From Anaerolineae bacterium (GTDB lineage Bacteria > Chloroflexota > Anaerolineae > UBA4142): 11,709 bases of DNA. The stretch covers positions 1 through 11,709 of the forward strand of contig JAOACU010000064.1 of assembly GCA_026417715.1 (NCBI GenBank), given 5' to 3'. This document shows positions 6,490-11,709 of this stretch, one piece after another. Position numbers and translations under genes: made by a program. Under the pieces are notes generated by a model. It worked only from the letters and a program-made list of their open reading frames with translations. It did not search any database and was not told where the DNA came from. How positions within the stretch are numbered: the first letter of the stretch is position 1; each line of letters starts with the position of its first letter.

Positions 6490-7881
6490 TTACAGTTCGA
6501 CCGTTTGACCGGGCGTGGGAATGGTCACGGCGAAATCGCCCAGCGTGCGCAGGGCATCGGCAAGGGCTTGCGTGCGCGCGGCGTCACCGTGCACCACAAA
6601 GACGCCGCGCAAACTCGCGCGTGTTGCCGCGACCCACGCCAACAATTCACGACGATCCGCGTGCGCGCTAAACCCTTCGAGCATCACCACTTGGGCGCGC
6701 ACTGTAAATTCGTCACCAAAAATTTTCACGCGCTTGATGCCATCTACCAAACGACGCCCTAACGTATTCTCGGCTTGATAGCCGACGAACAAAATCGTGT
6801 TGCGCGCATCTTCGATGTTGTGTTTGAGGTGATGCAAAATGCGCCCGGCTTCGCACATCCCACTCGCCGCAATGATGATCGCTGGTGTTTTCAACTCGTT
6901 GAGCGCGCGCGATTGTTCGACTGTGCGCGTGTATTCGAGTTCGCCAAAACCAAACGGGTCTTGGTGGTCGAGCAACAATTCGTGCGTCTCATCATCAAAG
7001 CATTCCAGATGCAAGCGAAATACATCGGTGGCATCAATCGCGAGTGGAGAATCCACAAAAATCGGCACACGCGGAATATCGCCTGCCTTGATGTGTTGAT
7101 GCAAAAAGTATAGCAACTCTTGCGTACGTCCGACAGCAAAGGCAGGGATGATGACTTTGCCGCCGCGTTCGATCGTTGCGCGCACAAGCCGCGCCAACTC
7201 ATCCGCCGCTTGTTCAAACGATGGATGTTCGCGATCGCCGTAGGTGCTTTCGATGATGAGGTAATCTATGTTTGTGATGGTCGCGGGATCGCGCAAGATC
7301 GGCGCGTGGGTGCGTCCTAAATCGCCGCTAAAGCCGATGCGATACGTGCGCGCACCTTCTTCGAGTTCCAGCACGGTGATGGCTGAACCCAAGATATGTC
7401 CAGCATCATACAAGATTGCGCGTCCCACGCTATCCAGATCGAACCATTTGTCGTAAGCGTATCCAACAAAATGCCGCAAGGCAACTTCGACATCGGAGGT
7501 CGTGTACAACGGTTCGACGGGCGGTAAGCCGCGCCGCGAAGTCTTTTGATTCAGGTACGCGGCGTCTTGCTCTTGGATGTGCGCGCTATCGCGCAACATC
7601 AAGGTTGCCAGATCGCGCGTGGCAGTGGTGCAATGAATTTCACCCGCATAGCCGCGTTTCACCAGTGTTGGCACATTGCCCGCGTGGTCAATGTGCGCGT
7701 GCGACAGAATGACGTGGCTGATGGAAGTCGAATCGAACGGTGGATTGGCATTGCGCGCAAATGCTTCCGCGCGCTTGCCTTGATACAGACCACAATCGAG
7801 CAGAATGCGATGGTGGTCGGTTTCGATGAGATGCATCGAACCAGTGGTAGTCAGTGCGGCACCGTGGAATGTGATCTTCAT
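6490..7881 (-). CDS. Metallo-beta-lactamase/beta-CASP RNase-like protein
   Basis: This 463-residue cytosolic protein belongs to the MBL-fold beta-CASP group (CPSF73/Ysh1-like), which cleaves RNA with two zinc ions. The metal-binding motif HAHIDH is at 61-66, with H161 in GHILGSA and D187 in SGDLGR. The beta-CASP motifs follow: ESTYGD (E211), the arginine of VGRTQELL (250-257), ASGMCEAGRILHHL (339-352), GFSAHADR (H407) and VVHGD (H431). All catalytic residues expected for an active enzyme are present. No KH domains precede the MBL domain, unlike archaeal CPSF-type proteins, and the length is typical of the bacterial group. There is no clear Shine-Dalgarno before ATG 7881, and a predicted promoter leaves a leader of only about 10 nt. 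It is probably transcribed with the SH3b gene 56 bp downstream. The RNA target is unknown. Confidence 0.92.
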   Translation of the reverse strand: MKITFHGAALTTTGSMHLIETDHHRILLDCGLYQGKRAEAFARNANPPFDSTSISHVILSHAHIDHAGNVPTLVKRGYAGEIHCTTATRDLATLMLRDSAHIQEQDAAYLNQKTSRRGLPPVEPLYTTSDVEVALRHFVGYAYDKWFDLDSVGRAILYDAGHILGSAITVLELEEGARTYRIGFSGDLGRTHAPILRDPATITNIDYLIIESTYGDREHPSFEQAADELARLVRATIERGGKVIIPAFAVGRTQELLYFLHQHIKAGDIPRVPIFVDSPLAIDATDVFRLHLECFDDETHELLLDHQDPFGFGELEYTRTVEQSRALNELKTPAIIIAASGMCEAGRILHHLKHNIEDARNTILFVGYQAENTLGRRLVDGIKRVKIFGDEFTVRAQVVMLEGFSAHADRRELLAWVAATRASLRGVFVVHGDAARTQALADALRTLGDFAVTIPTPGQTVEL

Positions 7882-7897
7882 CGGATTACAAGGGCTT

Positions 7898-7926
7898 ATT
7901 CTACCACAAGATAGTTATCCTCACAA
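7898..7926 (-). promoter_or_regulatory. Promoter of the MBL/SH3b unit
   Basis: On the minus strand TTGTGA (7926-7921, four of six matches to the -35) lies 17 bp before TAGAAT (7903-7898, five of six matches to the -10). Transcription would begin near 7891, only about 10 nt before the ATG at 7881, consistent with the absence of a Shine-Dalgarno sequence. Confidence 0.5.
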
Positions 7927-7936
7927 ATCAGAAGCA

Positions 7937-8004
7937 GTGTTGGCGACTCAAAGTCGCCGCGACGCTCACCCAAAGCCGACCAACTGTCGGCTCGTTTAGC
8001 CCGC
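7937..8004. repeat. Composite hairpin repeat element, copy 2 (inverted)
   Basis: Read on the minus strand, this 68-bp segment matches 1687-1753: the GCGGGCTAAA start, a variable hairpin, and a final block GCGGCGACT-TTG-AGTCGCC continuing to CAACAC, with the last 28 bases identical. The middle hairpin is AGCCGAC/GTCGGCT here and AGCCGCT/AGCGGCT in copy 1, so two base pairs changed on both sides. The first hairpin lacks its 5' arm. It starts 9 bp after the stop of the AOR gene and may act at that transcript's 3' end, though no T-tract is seen. Confidence 0.85.
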
Positions 8005-8013
8005 TTATGAACT

Positions 8014-9876
8014 TTATCCCCACAAATCCTTTGCAATCTCCGGCATTCCGAGCGCGAGCAATTTTTCGCGGCGCGGCTTGCCACTCTCCCACTCCCATTC
8101 ACGATGTGCGTAATATTCGCGCAACATCGGTTCGAGCGTCGGCACGTGTCCTTCACTGCCGCTATCCATCAGCGGACGTAGCAACAGTTCGGGTAACTTT
8201 TCGCGGGCGCGCGCGTTGTAACCGAATTTAAGGTTGAGCGCGCGCTTCAAGTTCATCATCCGTTCGCCGTACGTGAGCACATTGTCGAGTGTGATGTCAT
8301 AGCCCGTCGCCGCCGCAACCATCTCGATCATATTTTTCACTGGTGGATTCGGGAAATGACACAACACCAGTGACGATGTGAACGCGCGCCAATCCTGATG
8401 CTTGGCGACTGGTGCGCCCTTGCCCGCGTTCTCGAACCGCTCCGTCGCGCCGATGCCAAGTTCTTCGAGCACACGTCCCGAAATGTCAATCATAAAATAG
8501 TCCGATTGGTTGTGACTCGCGCCAATCGGCGAGGTGGCATACACGATTGCCATTCCCGATGCGGCGCGCGGATCGTGCATCGGACATTCCATTCCATTCA
8601 CTTGCACCGCGAAACCTTCGACGCCAAAGCGCGCGCCAAGTCGTTGTGTCCCCTCGGCAAGTAAATCACCCACGCCTTCGCGTCGCGCGATGAGTGGCAC
8701 GAGTTGCTCGACGGTTTGCACATCGCTCCAAGTCACGTTCATTCCATCGAACGCGGAGGCGGGCACGAGTCCTTGTTCGCGCAAAAACATCGCGAATGCA
8801 ATCGTCGAACCCGCGCTAATCGAATCGAGTCCGAGCGCGTCGCAGAGCGAGCCGATGTACGTCGTGCGTTCCAAATCGGGAATGAGCATCAGTGAACCGA
8901 ACGCGGCGAGCGTTTCGTATTCGGGACCTTCGGCTTCGGGCAAGTCGTGTCCAGCAGCGCGCGCGACTTTGCGTCCACATCCAATCATACACGCGTGGCA
9001 GGTGCCGCGCCCCGTGAGCATCGTCTCGGCAAGCACATTGCCGCTGATGCTTGCATAATCGAACGTGCCTTGCGTCCAGTACTTGGTCGGCACATCGCCC
9101 ATCAAACCGAGATAGTCCATCGAACCCGATGTGCCCACAGAGCGAAACATCTGCGTCGAGAGGTCATCGGACAGCACATCGAGCGCGGGACGTAGCGCGG
9201 CTTGGAACGCGGCAGAATCGTGCAGCGTGATTTTGGTTGTGCCCGCGCGCACGGCAATCGCTTTGAGATTTTTCGATCCCATCACCGCGCCCATCCCGCA
9301 TCGTCCGGCGATTCCTTTTTTCGCACCCGCGCGCGTGCTCGTCGCAAGGATGAGCGCGTACTTGACGAGATTTTCGCCGGCAGGACCGATTGCCGCAACG
9401 GTCAATCGCGAATCTCCAATCTCGGTGCGAATCGCATCGCCGGTTTCAAACGTCGTCTTGCCGCGCAAGTGTTGCGCGTCGCGCAATTCGACTTTGCCAT
9501 CGCGAATCAGCAAGTACACCGGCGTTGGCGATTTGCCGCGCACGATGATACCATCGTAACCCGCGAGTTTGAGGTCGGGCGCGAAGAAATTGCCGGCGTT
9601 CGCTTCACCGTAGATGCCAGTGAGCGGCGAACGCGCGACGACAACGAATCGTCCGCAACTGGGTGCGCCGGTCGCAGTGAGTGGTCCCGTCATAAAAACC
9701 AACGGATTGTCCGCGCCAAGTGGATCGGTGCGCGCGTCCACATAATCGTAGAGATAGCGCGCTGCCAGTCCCGCGCCGCCGATGTACTGCGCGGCATAGT
9801 GTTCGTTCAATGGTTCGTCGGAAATTTTGCCGGTGGAAAGATCAACGTGGAGGAGTTTGCCTGCGTAGGCGTTCAT
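8014..9876 (-). CDS. Tungsten-type aldehyde:ferredoxin oxidoreductase
   Basis: This 620-residue cytosolic enzyme oxidises aldehydes to carboxylates with ferredoxin, or the reverse with reduced ferredoxin, using a bis-tungstopterin and one [4Fe-4S] cluster. The N-terminal domain shows ATGAPSCGRFVVVARSPLTG (68-87), the pterin-contacting NAGNFFAPDLKLAGYDGIIV (93-112) and GRCGMGAVMGSKNLKAIAVR (191-210). Cluster cysteines are C293, C296 and C300 (CHACMIGC) with C506. The active-site region includes EGPEYET (E316), MHDPRA (H434) and GASHNQSDY (H455). The length is usual for the family. ATG 9876 was chosen because GAGG (9883-9886) lies 6 nt upstream; an in-frame TTG at 9888 would add only four residues. 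It follows the alcohol dehydrogenase by 160 bp of repeat-rich sequence. The aldehyde specificity, and tungsten versus molybdenum, cannot be read from sequence. Confidence 0.93.
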   Translation of the reverse strand: MNAYAGKLLHVDLSTGKISDEPLNEHYAAQYIGGAGLAARYLYDYVDARTDPLGADNPLVFMTGPLTATGAPSCGRFVVVARSPLTGIYGEANAGNFFAPDLKLAGYDGIIVRGKSPTPVYLLIRDGKVELRDAQHLRGKTTFETGDAIRTEIGDSRLTVAAIGPAGENLVKYALILATSTRAGAKKGIAGRCGMGAVMGSKNLKAIAVRAGTTKITLHDSAAFQAALRPALDVLSDDLSTQMFRSVGTSGSMDYLGLMGDVPTKYWTQGTFDYASISGNVLAETMLTGRGTCHACMIGCGRKVARAAGHDLPEAEGPEYETLAAFGSLMLIPDLERTTYIGSLCDALGLDSISAGSTIAFAMFLREQGLVPASAFDGMNVTWSDVQTVEQLVPLIARREGVGDLLAEGTQRLGARFGVEGFAVQVNGMECPMHDPRAASGMAIVYATSPIGASHNQSDYFMIDISGRVLEELGIGATERFENAGKGAPVAKHQDWRAFTSSLVLCHFPNPPVKNMIEMVAAATGYDITLDNVLTYGERMMNLKRALNLKFGYNARAREKLPELLLRPLMDSGSEGHVPTLEPMLREYYAHREWEWESGKPRREKLLALGMPEIAKDLWG

Positions 9877-9890
9877 CTTAAACCTCAATA

Positions 9891-10037
9891 AACCAATTTA
9901 CCAATGAGCCAATGAGCCAAACGCTCGATGAGCCAATTCGTCAATGAGCCAAAATAGAGATTGGAGATTAGAGATTAGAAATTAGATTTGGCTCATTGGT
10001 TCATTGGCTCATTGGCTCATTGGTTCATTGGCTCATT
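9891..10037. repeat. Head-to-head 8-bp word arrays (AATGAGCC/GGCTCATT) around a 7-bp array
   Basis: The left arm has AATGAGCC units (9903-9910, 9911-9918) plus degenerate ones up to about 9950. The centre (about 9956-9986) holds four to five GATTAGA-like 7-bp units. The right arm (from about 9988) has six units alternating GGCTCATT and GGTTCATT and ends at 10037. The arms are complementary and can form a long imperfect hairpin. The array fills the gap between the alcohol dehydrogenase stop, which overlaps it by a base, and the AOR Shine-Dalgarno. It may lower or separate AOR expression. Confidence 0.85.
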
Positions 10038-11200
10038 CAAAAATCAACGTGCTTGCCGTCGTAAGCGTACCAGAAAATTTTTTCCAGTTCGCCGCGTTCG
10101 GGGACGCGCGAGTTGGCAGTGATGGAAGTGTCGTTCTCGGCGTGATCGAGCATCGTGGGGAGGGCGCGTGCAAAATCATCGCGCGCGATGTTGAGCGACG
10201 CGATGTTGGTGTTCGATTGCAAACCGTTCTCCAAATCGCGCACCGCCGCAATCAGCGCGCGCGTCAGTTGCGCGTCGCCTAAACCGTCCAAGCCGATGAA
10301 ACGCGCAATGTCGGCATAGCGATAGTTGCCACCGTTCGCGGCAAATTCCATCGTGTACGGCAAAAAGAGCGAAACCGCGCGTCCGTGCGGAACGTGAAAC
10401 GCGCTACCGAACGCGTGTCCCATCGCATGCGCGAGTGCGGTGAGTGAGTTGATGAATCCTAGTCCGGCAATCGCGGCGGCATTGTGCATTTTTTCGCGCG
10501 CTTCGGTATCGTTGCCATCCGCGTACGCGCGCGGGAGAAACTTGAAGATGAGTTCGATCGCTTTGAGGCACAAGCCATCGGAGAAATCGTTGTGCCAATT
10601 CGAGGTGTACCCTTCGATGGCGTGCGTGAGCGCGTCGAGTCCGGTATCGGCGGTGAGGCGCGGGGGCATTTTCATCGCAAAGACCGGGTCAACAATTGCA
10701 ATCGTTGCGAGGGTTTCGCGCGAACCAAGTCCCAGTTTGCGATTCTCGACTGGATCGGAGAGGACGGTTGCCCACGTCACTTCGGCGCCGGTGCCGCTCG
10801 TCGTGGAAATTTCAATGAGGCGCGCTTTTTTGCCCAAACCCAGATACTCGATTGGGTTGATCGCGTCGGGTGACAAATCGGGACGTTCGTAGAGCGCCCA
10901 CATCGCTTTGGCGGCATCCATCGGTGAGCCACCGCCGAGTCCGATGATCCAATCGGGTTCGTATTCGCGCGCGCGTGCCGCGCCGCGTCGCACTGTATCG
11001 AGCGTCGGTTCGGGTTCGACTTCATCAAAGACGCGCGTCTCGATGTTTGCTTGCGCGAGTTGTTCGCGCACGAGATCAACGAAACCGAGTCTGACCATTT
11101 GCGTGTCGGTGACGATGAAGGCGCGTGTGCCACGAATTTGCGCGAGGTACGTGACCGCACCTTCGCCAAAAACGATTTGGGGACTGGTGAAGAACCACAT
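10037..11200 (-). CDS. Iron-containing (group III) alcohol dehydrogenase
   Basis: This 387-residue cytosolic protein interconverts alcohols and aldehydes with NAD(P)H. The nucleotide-binding loop GLGGGSPMDAAKAM lies at 87-100 and the phosphate-binding TTSGTGAEVT at 133-142. Metal ligands by comparison with FucO are D189 and H193 (GLDALTHAIEGY), H258 (LAHAMGHAFG) and H272 (FHVPHGRA), all present. The length matches the family. ATG 11200 was chosen because of a strong GGAGG (11206-11210) 5 nt upstream and because MWFFTSPQIVFGEGA is a normal family start. The frame stays open upstream to an ATG at 11287, but that part is encoded by repeats. The gene lies between the four-helix-bundle gene and the AOR gene in one direction. 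Together with AOR it could carry electrons between NAD(P)H and ferredoxin through aldehydes. Substrate not determinable. Confidence 0.92.
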   Translation of the reverse strand: MWFFTSPQIVFGEGAVTYLAQIRGTRAFIVTDTQMVRLGFVDLVREQLAQANIETRVFDEVEPEPTLDTVRRGAARAREYEPDWIIGLGGGSPMDAAKAMWALYERPDLSPDAINPIEYLGLGKKARLIEISTTSGTGAEVTWATVLSDPVENRKLGLGSRETLATIAIVDPVFAMKMPPRLTADTGLDALTHAIEGYTSNWHNDFSDGLCLKAIELIFKFLPRAYADGNDTEAREKMHNAAAIAGLGFINSLTALAHAMGHAFGSAFHVPHGRAVSLFLPYTMEFAANGGNYRYADIARFIGLDGLGDAQLTRALIAAVRDLENGLQSNTNIASLNIARDDFARALPTMLDHAENDTSITANSRVPERGELEKIFWYAYDGKHVDF

Positions 11201-11205
11201 CGTTA

Positions 11206-11210
11206 CCTCC
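11206..11210 (-). promoter_or_regulatory. Shine-Dalgarno of the alcohol dehydrogenase gene, joined to a repeat
   Basis: GGAGG lies 5 nt before the ATG at 11200 and decides the start. The last repeat unit, GGCTCATT (11218-11211), touches it, so the first GG is also the start of what would be the next repeat unit. Pairing of the transcript's single CCAATGAGCC copy (upstream) with this last unit would include the first two G of the site. Confidence 0.7.
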
Positions 11211-11277
11211 AATGAGCCAATGAGCCAATTATCCAATGAGCCAAATCTTTTTGCCGTGTGTTTAATTGGCTCATTGG
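11211..11277. repeat. AATGAGCC word array and inverted copy before the alcohol dehydrogenase
   Basis: Units AATGAGCC occur at 11211-11218, 11219-11226 and 11235-11242, with a degenerate AATTATCC between them. After a 23-nt centre an inverted unit, TTGGCTCATTGG, lies at 11266-11277. The single inverted unit can pair with any of the three others, so several alternative hairpins are possible. It fills the spacer between the four-helix-bundle and alcohol dehydrogenase genes. Confidence 0.85.
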
Positions 11278-11283
11278 CACTTC

Positions 11284-11655
11284 TCATCGGTTTATTTTGA
11301 CCGTGTTAGCGATAATCGTGTGGAGAATGCGTACGATTTCATCACACTCTTTGAGCAATGATTGGGTTTCTTCGTCCACAAGTAGTTCGGCTTCGATGAT
11401 CGTGCGCAGCCAATAGCGCGTTTCTTGTGCTTCCTTCAATGCAATTTTCATCTTGTGGACAAAGTCCTCTCGTGATTCTGCCGCGTCGGCTTCCTCTACA
11501 TTCGCGCCAATGGCTGTACCAGAACGAATGACCTGATTCCCCAATGCGAAGCCAGCCGCCGTACGCGGCAAACGATTGACCATTTTGACAATCCGTACTC
11601 CAAAACGAAATGTCCTCTCACGAATATTCTCACCTTTAGAAGAACGTAGTCTCAT
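11284..11655 (-). CDS. Four-helix-bundle protein (23S rRNA IVP / S23 family)
   Basis: This 123-residue protein of the four-helix-bundle family was first noted as an open reading frame inside 23S rRNA intervening sequences and is also common as a free-standing gene. The diagnostic core GNQVIRSGTAIGANVEEADA (39-58) is followed by REDFVHKMKIALKEAQETRY (62-81) and further helices to about residue 116. No catalytic motif is visible. The related Avd proteins of diversity-generating retroelements bind nucleic acid, so a nucleic-acid role is possible but unproven. No rRNA sequence and no reverse transcriptase is in the window. The ATG at 11655 has AAGGAG (11662-11667) 6 nt upstream, directly after a repeat array. 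Its TGA stop overlaps another ATG (ATGA) that is in frame with the alcohol dehydrogenase. Both sides are bounded by the same 8-bp word array. Confidence 0.88.
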   Translation of the reverse strand: MRLRSSKGENIRERTFRFGVRIVKMVNRLPRTAAGFALGNQVIRSGTAIGANVEEADAAESREDFVHKMKIALKEAQETRYWLRTIIEAELLVDEETQSLLKECDEIVRILHTIIANTVKINR

Positions 11656-11668
11656 CCGCCTCTCCTTT

Positions 11669-11700
11669 GGCTCATTGGCTCATTGGTACATTGGCTCATT
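11669..11700. repeat. GGCTCATT word array upstream of the four-helix-bundle gene
   Basis: Four 8-bp units lie here: GGCTCATT (11669-11676), GGCTCATT (11677-11684), GGTACATT (11685-11692) and GGCTCATT (11693-11700). In the gene's direction the array runs into AAGGAG, the ribosome site of the four-helix-bundle gene. The array may continue or have its inverted partner beyond the right edge of the window. Confidence 0.8.
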
Positions 11701-11709
11701 TCAAAAAGG

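Noticed and set aside
5688..6671. 327-codon plus-strand open frame rich in Gly, Val and Thr
   Set aside because: It is the antisense of the Pro/Ala/Thr-rich linkers of the SH3b gene, whose own frame has domains, a membrane helix, a ribosome site and a terminator.
9202..9891. 229-codon plus-strand open frame
   Set aside because: It is antisense to the AOR gene, whose cysteine and pterin motifs are unambiguous; the shadow has no family features.
9891..10037. CRISPR-like array
   Set aside because: The units are 7-8 bp and directly tandem, with no unique spacers, and they invert in the middle; no cas genes are present.
11201..11287. Longer alcohol dehydrogenase starting at the ATG at 11287
   Set aside because: The added 29 residues are encoded by the repeat array, while ATG 11200 has a strong GGAGG and a normal family N-terminus.

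Overview
The window looks like a piece of a moderately GC-rich bacterial chromosome, most probably from an anaerobic or facultative member of the Chloroflexota (Anaerolineae-like). This is inferred from the kinds of proteins present (a PTPS-related membrane protein with a C-terminal beta-rich domain, a KimA-type transporter, a Pro/Thr-linker SH3b protein, a tungsten-type aldehyde oxidoreductase) and from spacers full of short-period and palindromic repeats. No rRNA, tRNA or other taxonomic marker is present.

Layout, left to right. 1-1585 (-) is the 5' part of a large polytopic membrane protein that runs off the left edge. 1586-1909 is a divergent spacer with a structured repeat, a good promoter and a terminator-like hairpin just before the next gene. 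1910-4003 (+) is a KimA/YdaO-type APC potassium transporter, the only rightward gene. It converges on a (-) pair, a DedA/YqaA-like membrane protein (4604-5188) followed by a DJ-1/PfpI protein (4057-4575), with a nested palindrome between the convergent ends. 5189-5527 is a gene-free spacer with two inverted repeats and the terminator of the next unit. 5528-7881 (-) is a likely two-gene unit: an MBL/beta-CASP nuclease-like protein, then a membrane-anchored SH3b protein. 8014-11655 (-) is a three-gene run: a four-helix-bundle (S23/IVP-type) protein, an iron-containing alcohol dehydrogenase and an aldehyde:ferredoxin oxidoreductase (AOR).

The alcohol dehydrogenase and AOR form a sensible metabolic pair linking alcohol, aldehyde and carboxylate through NAD(P)H and ferredoxin. 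The other genes look like general potassium, membrane, stress and RNA functions without a clear shared pathway.

The most unusual content lies in the spacers. An 8-bp word, AATGAGCC/GGCTCATT, is arrayed before all three genes of the four-helix-bundle/ADH/AOR run and each time ends at the Shine-Dalgarno sequence. A 67-68 bp hairpin element occurs twice with compensatory stem changes. Two GTAG-footed palindrome types occur, one of which supplies the stop codon of the transporter gene. Seven-bp tandem words sit inside the coding sequence of the first membrane protein. The transporter leader carries a probable transcription attenuator.
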